NCBI GenBank assembly: GCA_033980235.1
Contig: CM067065.1
Location: 23,015,337 to 23,079,336 of the forward strand
Reading direction: 5' to 3'
Source: Diadema setosum
Taxonomy: Eukaryota > Echinodermata > Echinoidea > Diadematoida > Diadematidae
DNA length: 64,000 bases
Both the position numbers and the translations under genes were made by a program. The notes under the pieces are model-generated. The model did not search any database. It was not told where the DNA came from and saw only the letters and a program-made list of their open reading frames with translations. This document shows, one piece after another, positions 42,711 through 57,000 of this stretch (position 1 is the stretch's first letter; every line of letters begins with the position of its first letter).

Positions 42711-44649
42711 CTTGGAAACACAAGCGTCCAAAGTAAAGTAAAGAAAAAATGGGAAAAGATCGGCAGACAATAACCAGATAAATCGAGATATGGCATAACC
42801 TAGTTATCTCCATCTCTCTCTCTCTCTCTTTCTCTCTCTCTTCCTGAACTAGGACAGTCTCACCATTAGTGCCATTTTATTTCAACATCAAAATTACTGT
42901 TTTCAAGAGTTTGATATATATGTGTGTGTGTTTTTTTTTAATAGATAGACATATGCCCCTTTTATTGTTTTCTGAAGACGTCATCATTTTCCTGAATGGA
43001 GAAACAGGTGATAAACTTTTCCCCTTTCATCTTTATATTCGTAGCATACAATTCTGGTTACACAATATTGCCATCTCTTTGTAATTGTATTTACTTTATT
43101 AAGATATGCATAGGCTCATTGAAATGATTTTAAAGGAAAAAAACTAAAGGCTTTCAAGTACTTTAAAATGATGCAGTTAAACAGGAAAGAGAGACAGAAA
43201 AAAATATATTTCCTAATGGTCGTTTTCATACATGCTTGTCTTTACCTCCATTTCCCTCATACTGGGAAACTGTAAGTCGATAATAATTCTCGGAATTATC
43301 TATAGCAAAGCTGCTGTACTTGGCGTATCGTCTACTTCCACTGTCGTCCTCGATATCGATCCGAAGTTGAAATGACCTTTGACCTAGTATCCGACGCAGG
43401 GGCTCGTTGCCCAACCAGTGGCTCCGGTCCAGATCGCCAAAACCAGATGCATAGTCCTCCCAGCTTCGAGAAAAATTGCCTTCGCTGTCTACACGACGCT
43501 GGAAAACCTATGCATATTGGATGAAGAATATTTGCAATGACCTGTGAAATGTTATGCCATTTCGTTCTAACTTTAATAATCGACAGACAAAATTCCCATG
43601 ACTTATTTGCTCATCCAATTTGAATAACACACAATACGCTAATTCCTACTTCCTGAAAAGCGATCCCTATGAGCTTAATATTATCTGTTGAACATGTTGA
43701 AGCACTTTTCTAGAGTGTCATTGAGCTTGAGATGAAAATGCCTTTAACATGCTGAGTAAATGAGTACTTAAAAAATAGAAAAATAAGATATGATGAAAAC
43801 AAATGTATAAATGGTGATAAACTGTAGTAGAATTATAATTCATGAAAAACAGATGATATCTGATCGTTACAATGTGACTGAAGGTACAGGGCAATTCAAA
43901 ATCAAGTAGGAGTGCATTTTTTAATTTTTCAAATATTGGTGACAAGAAGCATTGAAGCATGACACACACACACACACACACACACACACATCAGTACGGA
44001 TATACGATTATGATATACTGACCGTCCACCCTCCTCCGTCAGTGTCCATATCACAGTACACACGAATAGGCGACTGGTTATCAGAATCAACAGGTCTCAA
44101 GGAGTACATGCCACTTGAATGCAGTCCGTTGTTATACAAATCCGAGCAGTCGAGGTCCAAGAAACCTTAAAGCGAAGAACATGAATTGAACACACAAAAA
44201 AACTAACAAAAAGAGCAGCGACGAGGGAAAATCAAAGTAGGCAATCACACACACACACACGCACACACACACATCCATGTGTGTATGTTGAATGTGATAC
44301 ATATACATACACACACATATACACACACTGTATATCATTATGTGCATTATTATGATATGTAATGGCGTGTGTGTGTCGCAACGGTACAGTGACAGATGAT
44401 ACTGAATGGTGAAAAACAGGACTCGTATGGAATTTCAAATATGGAATTTAACAATAATGTTCAAAAACAGAGGGTTTAGATAGAGCTATCCTTAGAGAAG
44501 AGTTCGGAAAGGTAGGAGTCCTTATTACATGTCTGCTTTTTGAAATATGAGGCAATTTAATACAATTTATTCGGAAAGACAATACGCTTTTTAATAAAGT
44601 TGTTATTGATGTTTTATCATTTTTTCATGGTTAAGGATCAGACGTAATC

Positions 44650-44690
<41 letters not shown>

Positions 44691-47600
44691 CATGCGTTTA
44701 TGTATAATATATTGCATACATGTATGATTATGTAAAAGATACATGCTTTATTTAAACTACTTTCCACGGTGCTTTTATGCAAACAATGATCGTATTCGAT
44801 TCCGTGTTTTGCAAACGTGTCAATCCAACTCAATTCAATGTAATTCAAAGAAAGAGAAGAAAAGAAAAAAAATCACTTTCTTTCATAATAAGGCAAACAA
44901 TAAGACGGGAAAAGCAAAGAGTACTTAACAACATCGAAATCTTTAATACACTACTGATAAGTTATAATGAATACTGAAGTGATCAAAACGAAGTAAACCT
45001 TCTGAGCAGCGGCGAGAGAGACTATAAGAAATGAAAAAAAAAATGCAAGAGATCAGGAGAGACAAGAGGTAAATAGCTCAAAAACAATATTAACACTTTG
45101 CCTTCAATGAAACAATGAAATTTGTTTAAACAGGATGGAGAAAGATCTGTGAAAGGACGGAATTTCTAAATTCACAAATGCAAGGAACCGTAGGCCTGAT
45201 AACCGTGGTGGAATGCTGGATCGCGGCCACCAGAAATAGATATCGGGTCGCCATTAAATACGAAACGATACGTTTGTTCGTAAGTGTGTACGGGTTTTTT
45301 TTTTTTTTTTCCTTTGCTTTTTCCTCGTCTAGTAAAGGGAAGAAAAGCTCAGTGCTTGATAACTGTACTAATTTTACCTAAATATCGAGACAAGAGTTAC
45401 CATATCACCGCTAACGGTCAAAGTCATGGAATACGGCTTAGTTCGGTAATACTTTACCGCACGATATCTCTGATTATTGTTTTGAAATTGACCATGATTA
45501 TGATACAAGGTTTAAAAATAATATGAATTATAACTCTATAAGAATCAGATCTGAAACAGGTAAACACGCCTTGTCATACATTGTCATATGCATGCAGTAT
45601 AATTTGGAGAGGATTTCCTCATTATGTCAAAAAGATAAACACCCGTAATATTTTTCGGATATCATTGCGAAAGTATCTGTTATCAATATAATAATGATCC
45701 CCTAATGAAAACATGTAAATAATTATGTACATATAACAATTCTTCTGTAAATATTGTAAATACGTTATATTATAATCTATATCATTAAAAGAACTGGCCT
45801 CGACTAGCCTGCACGTTATAGCCAGTTCTTTTTTGCCAAACTATATCTTAACTATTAATTGTTGTGACTTTGTTGACGATGTTTGTTTGTTTGGTAAATA
45901 AATCTCATTTCATGTCATTTCGTCGGCGTTTTCACGAACTGACGCTATTTCGATTTTGGTCAAAATTTTCAAAATCGAGATATTGGTACCAAATGAAAGT
46001 GCTTTCAAAACTCTACCAAATCCCAAAATTTTAGATCACAAAAGTAATTATTCTTGATTTTATCAAAGAAAGAAAAAAACGACGGTACTCGAAATATCGA
46101 GAAATTGAGAAAAACGAGTTTCACGAACCGACGCACGAAAGATACGCCGGTTCGTAAAACCCGAATTGCTACGGTGAAGAGCAATGCGGGTTTCACGAAC
46201 CGTCGCAGTTGCATTACTTTGAGCTTTGTTCAACTTACTGGCCTAGAATTAGGTTTTGGCCCTAATCCAGATCTCAGAGTGAGAACCAAGCCTTCTGAAA
46301 GATGAATGACGGCCTAAGCCAGCCCACTGTCCACGAGTGAAGTGAATGGTAAGCTATAATCCTATTAAAATCATGCTCAAAATAACAGTTTCAGTTGGAC
46401 TACCATAACCATTAATTGCGGTAGTGTGTAGTCCCATGTATTCAATCGCGTGATGCTTATGAAGCCTAGTCTGTAAACGCCATACAATTTCAAATTAGAT
46501 CCCAAATCATATTATTTATTGTTTCTTTTCAACTTATGTCGTTAGACGTTACTTCTGAGACTACTGAGTACTATAGTCGTAACGTCTGTGTGCAAGACAT
46601 GCAGATTGCAAGATTTCAAAGTCTCGAAGACACTAAAACTAGCCTTGACTTTTGAGTTGAAAATGAAATCATGAGATTGACAAAGTAGGCGTACTAAACT
46701 AAAAAAAAAAATAAATTAAAAGTCTAACAGTAAAACTCAAAGGAAGAGTAAAGAATAAAGTTAGACACAGACTTTTACTTTCAAGTCTAACTATTAAGTC
46801 TAAGTAAAGACTTTACTTGTAATACCAGTTACTAAAACTAAGATCAGCTGCAGTCTAAGACCAAGTCAAATTAACACAGTTCAGAGCCATACCGGTAGTC
46901 TAGCTCTAGATCTACATCTAGACTAGTGGTAATAGTAGGTAGAGTCCACCCATTTTTTCCCCCAATCTTTACTGGTCCATTCCTGAAAAAGTTACTGGTC
47001 AGTGTCCAACAGTGATTTTTCCTGGTCAGGGACCGTCGGACCAGTGCCAGTGTGCAGCGTTGGTGTAGATGTCATCTATGACAGTATGTGGTCTAGTGAT
47101 ACTACCTAAACACTACGAGTACTCTACAGGTTAGGTGGCTTTCCTGTACAGTGCAGTGTTAAAGTATACTTGTGAATTCAGCCCTAGTACCGTACTGTGT
47201 GTAGTGTATGACTAACATTAGTTCGAGTGGAGTACCTAAGCACAGCGGTGGGGCTTTTTTCCCCTAAAACTTGTGAATGTGGCCCAACCAAATGGCGTTT
47301 GTATATTTACGCTTGATTGATAGTGATACAGTGGCGCTGTCGATTTCCACAGCAGCCATACATAATCTTTTGTCCTTTCTTCTTTCCTTTTTCCCCCTTT
47401 GTTCTTTCACTCTTTTTATTCTTGGAATCGAAGGACTTCCTAAGAAATGTCCCTCGACTGATTTAACCAGGACTCTTGAGTCCTGGTAAACCTAACCTTA
47501 CCGAGTAACCGTTAACGTTTGTTAGGCCTAACATAACAGTAACACTGACTTAGCCCTGTATTGACTTTGTCTTTGGCCGACTTACTGAGATGGCGAGTCT

Positions 47601-50600
47601 CACTCTTTAACGTTAGTCTAAACGTAGTCGCTAGATCTGTCAGTGTCAGTGTCACCGGTTATTGTATATGGTGCCATCTCTAACGTACTTTAACAAGTTG
47701 ATGTTAGTTATCTATGTCAACTTACTGATTTAGTAATAGTGGTACTGTCATCCTGTTGGACATCGCCGAAATATCATCCGTGACGTCTTAATTTCGTGTC
47801 ACAAAGACAAAAGTTGCCAAGATCTAATAGTATTAGATGTCTAGATTTAGATGTAGTCTAGATCTAAGTAATATGAAATCTGTGTAACTTAAAAGTGAAA
47901 GGTCTAGACTTCACTTAGTCTATAATTAGACCAGACATTCATGAGGCAAAGGCCTATTTAGTAGATCTATTCTTATTCTATTTTAATGTCAATTCCTGCT
48001 AACTCGCCACGTGTTATTCCTAAGGCCAAGGACTTCCGGGTTAGTGATTTTTTTTTGATAAATACCAAACAGCAGACGTGTTTCATTTGCATTCTTGCAC
48101 AGACTTCATGAAAATATGTGCAGTATCAAAGAAATATGATGCACATGACAATGCCACTGTTTTATAGGTGAATGGTTAATACCTTTAAAAGCTGAATGAT
48201 AATGTAGAGTCTAGGTCTAATTAAGATGATACAGTCTCTGATAAGAAACAGGTTTGATTGTCGTAGACTGTTTCCCAAATGCAGGTAGTAATATTCAGCT
48301 ACTTCAATGCAATGCCTTGTTTACAAGTACATGTAGATTTATATTCATGTGAATGATAATTCAATTTCTACATGAGACTTACTAAGTGCTAGACATAAGA
48401 TCTTGCATCATTAAAATGTGTAAATGACGAGACAATTTGAATATGGATCAAAGACAAACAGCAGTATATTTTGACATTCTTTGATCCTGCATAGGCCTAC
48501 CATTTTGTTTTATGTTTAATATAAATAGAGCAAAATAATTTCAACCTCAGTTTTGTTGGCTGATTTTTTTTTCTTCTCAAAATTAAAGTTGTATCTTGTA
48601 CCATGATGTTTGATTTTAATCAAAAGTTCTTAATTTCTTTCTTTTCTTTCAGATGACTGGTGCCATGTAGTAGCGAAGAACTGGACTGTCTCAGAAAAGA
48701 AAAGAAAAAGTACAGGGTCGTGTACATCATCAACGGATGTGAATACAATGGTAATTAGAGTCTAGGTCTAATCAAGATGTTAAAGTCTCTGATAATAAAG
48801 AAGTTTGATTGTCGTAGACCGTTTCCCAAATGCAGTTAGTAATATTCAGCTTTTTCAAAGCAATGCCTTATTTACAAGGACATGTAGATTTATTCATGTG
48901 AATGATAATTTAATTTCTACATGAGACTTACTAAGTGCTAGACATAAGATCTTGCATCATTAAAATATGTAAAAGGCGAGACCATTTGAATATGCATCAA
49001 AGACGAACAGCAGTATTTTTTGACATTCTTTGATCCTGTATACCATTTTGTTTTATGTTTAATATAAATAGAGCAAAATGATTTCAACTACAGCTTAGTT
49101 GGCTGATTTCTTTTTCTCAAAATGAAAGTTGTATCTTGTATCATGATGTTTGATTTTAATCGAAAGTTCTTAATTTCTGTTTTTTCTTTCACATGACTGA
49201 TGCCATGCAGTAGCGAAGAGCTGGACTGTTTCAGAGAAGAAAAAAAGTACAGCATCGTGCTTATCATCAAGGAATGTGAATACAATGGCTTAGGAAAGAA
49301 GACAATCTACAGATAGGATAGAAGGGAGAACTTGGGATAAAGGGCGACAACATAAGGACGGTATATCTACATTAAAATGTGATTGTAAAGTGGAAACATG
49401 AAAGAAGATTCTAAGATTGAAGGTGAAAACATGCATTCCATTCTGTGATGTCGTAATTACAATTTTGCTACACTTTAATAACACTACTGAGAGACATTTA
49501 TATCAAGGCAAGCTTCATGTGGATGTGGAATGTTAGATTTTCTTTAAGTGTTCATTGGTATGTATTTCATGATAATAAATCTTGAAGGTTTTGTGTGGTA
49601 ATCATAACCTTGTGATACATCTTGATAAATTTCTAAGTGCACATTGGCAATATTCAGATGATGCTGTAATCAGATGAAGTTAGATGGTTGAATAATCATT
49701 GCATAGTTGTAATAGTTATCGACTGAGGATTAACATGCCCTTCACTGATTTATTTTTCGTAAATGGTGATAATTGCGAGAGTCAATCTAAATTGTCGGGG
49801 GCATAACCAAATGTGTCACACTGTCAAAATGTGTATATCAGAAACTTTTAGCTCGCTGTATGAATTTTCACAGAAAACAGATTTATGAGAGTCACAAATG
49901 GTAGCTTAGACCCATTAACAAAAAATTCCAGCTTCATCTTCAACCATGTTCATGATACATGTTCATCTACATTTTGCAAACATTCTGAATGTTGATTGAG
50001 ACATGTTATACATGTATGTATTTTTATGAAATTAATGCAACAAATAATCAATATGCATATCTGCTAGATGATAATATTAATCCAGTTAATGACATGCCAA
50101 ACTCACCTCAAACTGTAATTCATTCTATTCTCCTTTATTCTTTTATTTATTATTTTGTTGTCTTCAACCCACTTTGAATGTGTTACGTATGATTCTTATA
50201 AACATGGGAAATGCACTCCATATAACTGATAGGACTTATAACAAATTGACATAATCATTCAACCATCACTAGACAGTTCTGTTATGAGATGTTCTTTATT
50301 TTACTAAAATTGTAAATTATGATACGTGTATGCTCCCATGCAAACTCACAACAAAATACAGAAATATGATTTCTTTTAATAATAATTCATTATGTCTCTA
50401 AATGTACAATAAGAAAGTGATTACAAAAAGGATGTCAAACATTGTATATTAAAATAATAGATTATTCATTTGTCTCCATCCGTAGTAACACATGCAACTG
50501 CAGTGTGCAGTTTGTGGGCTGCTGTGAAAAAAAAAAAAAAAAAATCACAGGCAGCCCAAGCGGGATTCGAACCCACGACCTCCGGATTACTAGACCAGCA

Positions 50601-53320
50601 CCATAGACATGAATGATTAAATATAGAAGGGCTTGGGGGCGCTTCGAAGTTAACTGCTCTTATTAAATATGCACATGTCATTTGCAACTCGACTAAAGAT
50701 GATTAAACGCACTGAAATTCTTACTTTAAATAATATTCATAATCTGTTTTTTTTTTCTTTAATAGCTTGGGATGTACACTGTATCGGTCTACATTTCGCC
50801 TACAATATGGAATTCTTTACTTCGAGACGTTTGTTTTTTACAAAAGAAAATTAAGAGTCCTTTAAAGGTGCTGTAGAACAGTGGCGTGTTTTTTTTTTTT
50901 TTTTGGGGGGGGGGGGGAGGGGAGTCAAATTAGCCTTGGCCCCTCTCCACCGTCCTTTCCCCCCCCCCCCCCCTTTGGCTGCATTTTTTTTTTAGTCATC
51001 ACATGAAAATTCGTCTGCATCCACCCCGTAGTTTTGCTGATGACCTTTCTTTTTAATTATCTTAACCACACACAATTTTGGCCGAATTTCCCCACCCCTC
51101 TTGTGAATTTGCTAGCACATGTGTTTATAGTACTGATGGATTAAGGATTCGGAGGGGGGGGGGTCGGCCAAAATTTCTCTTTTCTCATATGTAACAAGCC
51201 TACGGGGCGAAAGGCTGATATTATGGGCTTTCTACACACATTTTTAGATGCTAATTATTGGTTAATATGAGCACGATCATTTATGTTGTGATTAATTTGT
51301 TTCCTTTTCATATATGTATGACTTCTATTAGAGACTTAATTGGCTTGGCACTCCTTACATCGACCTATTTTAGACACCCATTTCCTTCTCTCTCTCTTGC
51401 TTTTTCTCTACTGTCCTGTGAATAGTGTAACTACATGTACATGCAGTACCTCTTCTCTTTTGTATGATATACATCAAGTTTCCATCTGAGCATAATGTGT
51501 GTTGCAGCACTCTCAAGCTTCATGCATATGCAGCAACATCTTTTTATGTTCATATACATAATTATGCTTGATATATTAATTTGAGAATGTTATTCTTTCT
51601 TTTGTATATGTTCCGTCCGCACTCTATAGATGTAAATGTACATTGTAAGATTTGGTGCGCATGTTCGACCTGTGTTTCTCTTTTTGTGAACACACAAGAA
51701 CTGATGTAATAATGAACTTGAATTACGCATATTCTTTAATATTGATTCCATCTCCATTTGCCATTAGATATTTATTGATTTATGGAGCTCTTCCACAATT
51801 GTTATCCTTCCCATTGTCATTACTCATCTCTGAATAATTCAAATTTGATACTTTATTGAGAACCTATGTTTCTTCGATTACATAATGTACCTCTTCAATA
51901 TACACATGTATTGCTGCAAAAGGCATAATAAAACATGACCATTGTTATATATTTAAAATGAAGCTTGAAATTCTGATAATTTTGATATTTATGTATTTTT
52001 AGGAGTTTATCAGTTTCGAAGAGTGCATGCAGGATGAGTTTTATGTTTTTATATGATCAAGTGCAGCTATCAAAGAATCTGTTGAGCAGGAAAGAGAAAG
52101 ATGGAAAATGAGGAATGAGTGAATTCGCATGCAAGCCAAATGACAATAATGACACCGATAAAAATTGTGACAAAGTAAAAGTCACAAATAATGTGGAATA
52201 ATAAGAAATAAAGAAATCAATAGATTATTTCAGAGAAAGAAATAACAGAGTGCATGAGTATGAAAGATGAGTAAATGCAAGTAATCATTACTGACTGGCA
52301 CATCTTTTTCCCTATATTTAGCGGTATCCTTCATCTTAGAACAAACATTCATAATTATAATGAAAGAAGTGAACTGAATTTGAATTAAAAATTATGTGAA
52401 AAATAAAGAAAGTAAGTTAAAAAAGTAAAAAAAAAAAAACAGTAAAAAGTAAAAAAATATGAAGCACAGTATACCGAGTACATATTAATTACCAAATGAT
52501 AAATGTCCACATGCAAAAGTGTTGAATAATATATCCACACAAAAAAGGAGGGGGGGGGGGGGGAGGGCAAAGAAATCTTTGGAGCGATCAACGACAGCTC
52601 TAATAACAATGCTAAATGAAGATGAAAACAAGGACAACACGCTTTTTAGAACAATTAAGAGAAACTGGCTTATATTATCATCTTAATCATCACCTAATGT
52701 ATTATAATCATCACAATAATCATTACATGACAATTGATTTCAATTAATAAGGTTATTGTTGATAAGCAGGTATAGCCCTAATAGTACCGTATTTGTATGT
52801 AAACACATACAAAAATGAAATAGCGACGGTTCGTAAATACACGCGTATTGCACGTTACCTATTGTGCAGGCCCACAGCGCGGGTCCCACGAACCGGCGTA
52901 ATACAACTTACGTCGGTTCGTGGGACCCGCGCTTAAGTACATAACCTATGGTGCGCGCAAGAAACGATGGATTTACGAACCGACGCAGTGAGTTTGAAGA
53001 CAGAAATATCGTTATTCTTTTGAATTCACACTAAAATTACACTATGGATAGGAAGAACAACTTCCACTCTCATCACCCTGTCAAAATTTTCACACACAAG
53101 ACAGGAAAAGTCATTGAAAACGTTGTCTAAAACTTGTGAGATCTTTAAACGCGATTTTCTCAGAATTGCATTTTCGCTCAAAAACGAAATAGCGTCGGTT
53201 CGTGGTAACACCGACGATTTCATATATATACATATATATATATAATATTTATATATTTTGAAACAAGGAAGGGAAAACTGACCAGAAACAATTGTAATAT
53301 AATATTTTCGCTATATATAA

Positions 53321-53361
<41 letters not shown>

Positions 53362-53368
53362 GGTTATA

Positions 53369-53409
<41 letters not shown>

Positions 53410-54014
53410 ATACATACATATTGTGGCTTACTGCCAAATGTCATGACCAAATCTTATCTAATTTATTTGCATGTAGGACTAGGTATACCGCTCTGTTAAA
53501 CATAATCATTCATTGAATATGAGGCGCCGTGGAAAAGCAAGCTTATTTTCAATTCAATGCTTTGTTTGGAAATATGAGTCAATCAAAGAAAAAAAAAAGA
53601 ATAGTTGTTGTGATACAAAAAAAAGAAAGAAAGAAGTGTTGAGCCTTTGTACTAGCTAGCGTATCTACGAAAGCCAAGCACTGATGCATTTTTCACATTT
53701 ATGCAAGTTTGTATATTTGTATTTAGGGCTTGGCAGATTAGGCGGGACAGATTTTTTTTTTCTATCGAACTTTAGAGGTATCAGTGTTATCACGTTACTC
53801 TTCTTCCAGACGTACGATATTTACAATGTATAGTCAAGTGTAATGTAGAGATGTCATACCAAGAATTTCTGTCCGTAGATAGGGATGATAGAGGGCCGTA
53901 AGTTGATAGATCCTCACAAATCTTGAAGCCATGAGAGCGGGAAAAAGCACCGTGACCACTGATTCAGAGTCGTAGTTCGTCGGATATACCTGCACAAACC
54001 ATCATATTATGATC

Positions 54015-54059
<45 letters not shown>

Positions 54060-57000
54060 CATAATTATATTCAATCTTATTCCAAACATTGCATTTGTTT
54101 CGTGTATTGGCAGTACTAGAAATAGTAATAGTAATGCCGTAGTAAAGGAATGCATTGAATGCCAATTGCCATAGTTTTTATTCAAAATCCAAATTTCGGG
54201 GCTTCCCCCGGCCCCCTGACGAAGCACTTTCATAACAATTATAATAGATTAACCACTTTCATCTCTGACGAAGGGGGAGGCCCCCGAAATTTTGCGTTTT
54301 GAATAAAAACTAAGGCAATCGGCATTTAATGCGTTACTTTATCATGAAATTACTATTACTAAGCGAGTAGTATAATTCATTGATATTGGGATATTCTCTT
54401 CTCTCTTCTCTTCTCTTCTCTTTCTGGGCTGTAAACAAAGGTGAGTGGAAGGTGCCATTAATGTTTAAAATGTGAATAGATGCTAATTTCGTTATGAACA
54501 ATTTTGGGCACACATGCGCTTCTACGGAAATCTTATCTTGAATTTATCAGACAAATTGCATACAATATCACCCAAAAGCATCTTTATCTTGCTACTTTTC
54601 AGTACTGATTTCCAATAGCAGGTACAGTACTCTTTTTACAGAAGAAAGAAACTTGGGGTGATTAAGGTTTTCATTTTGCATTTTACTTCAAGAGAGTTCG
54701 TGAAGTCACATGATACAAATCACACTCGACAAAACACTGACTTTGGACTAAGATAACCTGAAATATGTTGTGTTTTGTAACAAACTCATTTAATCTGTAG
54801 ATTGGCCCTATCAGTACTTGAATGATGATATGCCTATGACTGTACAGATCAACTTTTATCAACAAAATAACTTTTCATTTTGCAATAAAATTCTTCAAAT
54901 CATCACGGTAGACTGCTGAATTGTACTCATATTCATCTATGATACACTCAGCGAAGAAGTAAGGAAACACTTTTTCAAGCTCATATTTCTCATATAATAT
55001 CAGGCTACATATCAATGGTTTATATACCATGTTAAAGGAAATCTTATTGGCTATCAACCTGGTATAGGTCAACAATGAAGAAAACATTACGCATGAGTAA
55101 ACATAGTCATTCTTCTCTTCGAAGGCACAAAAGTAAAAATTGTAAAAATGGTCAAGTTCTCATCCATGCGTATGTGCTCTTCCATAATATATAACAATCA
55201 CAACAAAATACAAATGCAATACAATAACAAAAACACACATTAAATTGGAAAGATTAACTATATAGTGATCTTTAAAATGTCTTTATAGCTCCTAAAGATA
55301 AACGAAGTCAAACAATAATGGAGATAATAAAGTATCTTCTGTCAAATCTAAGTTCAAATGGCATTACAGAAGAGGCATTATCAACAAAAACAGTACAAAA
55401 TTGAAAATTTATTTCGAGTTACGCACATTGAAAATGATAACTGATTCTTGAATTTGTCTCATGAATTCTTAAATTCCAAGATTGAAAGAATTAGATTTAA
55501 AAATGTGTCAATTTCACCACCTTTGCGGCTTACTCCATATTATATATGTCATTTGAATTTCTGATATCTGATTTCTGATTTTGCCCCTTTAGGTTCCCAC
55601 TCTGGATTTGTTTGAGGATATAAGAGATACAAGAAAACGCAAAATCATCATTGCTATTAATTCATGTTTCGAATTGTTAAATTGGTCTTTTGTTGTCATG
55701 GTTCTCTCTAATGGCATTTGCAAATAAGTGACTAAATGTCTGCAATGTTTACTTTTGTGCCTTGGAAGACAAAAACGAATTTGTTTGCTCATCCCTTAGA
55801 TTTCCCATTGTATTACCTTACCAGGTTAATAGCCAATTAAATAAACGTTAATGTGGCAAATGACACAAAGATTTGTATCAAAATCTTCTATGAAAAATTT
55901 GCACTGAAAATATTGTTTGTTTGTTTTTTTGCTGTGTATATTTATAATCATTCTTATATCTGAATTTTTGATGGAAAGCAATCTCTCTAGTGTTAGAAAA
56001 TACACATATATATACACTCTACTATACAGTATGTGCCAAAAAATTACAACAAGATTTCCGCTTTGATAACCTTCAATATGCATAAATTGCCTGAATGCTA
56101 TTTCAGGGTCGAAAAATGTAATATCTTACACATATTTGGCAGAAAACCCCATTCAATTTGGTTAAGTGGTCGCAGAGAAATGTGGATCGTTATAAAGCAT
56201 GTCACGGGTCTGTTTTATCCACGTTAAGCACTTGCATGCTCTTGGAACTGCATATTAATGTCAGAACACAATGGACAAAACCTGGAGGGAAGGGATTCCT
56301 GACAGACTCTACAAAAAATCCTCATTTCTCTTTGTGCACCGAAGTAAATCGGACGGGATTTTCTGTAATATGTCGGGACATTGTACTAAGTTATAGATTC
56401 AAACCCTGAAATTGCATTTGGATTGATTCACTATTTTGAAGTTATTGTTGCTGAGGGTGCTGTTGTATTTTTTTTTTCTTTTCTGGCGGGAGGGGGGGGG
56501 GGGGGACATACGGTATAGTAACTATTCTGACCTATGACAGTAAAATACATTCTTCTTTATTTTATTACAACATCTTGTTGATTACACTACCTTGCTGGAA
56601 CCACATTCTGTTTGTCCGACGTCCTCCCACGTTGTGCCGTCATTTGAAAGTGATGCCTTTATTGTCTTTCCATAGTCGGTCGCTGCGAATCGTCCTTGTA
56701 CCAAAACCCCTGTAATCCAGCGTTCAATACCTACGTCCACCTTTGTGAATACAATATTTGGGAACTGAATTGTTTAAAGGTCAAGTCCACCTTCATATGA
56801 ATGTGGATTGCTTGAATGCAGCAATATTAGCTGAATACATCATTGAAAGTTTGGGGAAATTGGACGATCTAACGTTATGAATTTTTAAAGAATCTGCGCA
56901 GTCACTGCGCTGGATGAGATGACTACTACAGTGTATGATGTCACATGCGTAGAACGATTTAGGAAAGTATAAAGAGAATTTCACATTTTTTTGGAAAAAA

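Larger units (their letters stand above)
45920..53217. mobile_element. 7.3-kb DNA element with inverted ends and subterminal GGTTCGT motifs
   Basis: The left end TCGTCGGCGTTTTCACGAAC and the following stretch to about 45965 align with the reverse complement of the right end (to 53217), sharing CGACGCTATTTCG. The word ACGAACCGACGC and variants recur near both ends (46118, 46155 and 46190 on the left; 52830, 52890, 52910, 52975 and 53190 on the right) in both orientations. The interior has no long ORF, a 540-bp tandem duplication and a tRNA-like fragment. It lies inside the last large intron of gene C. Confidence 0.75.

Noticed and set aside
50540..50600. Functional tRNA gene
   Set aside because: Only the T-arm and an acceptor-like 3' strand are present; no D-arm, anticodon arm or matching 5' strand.
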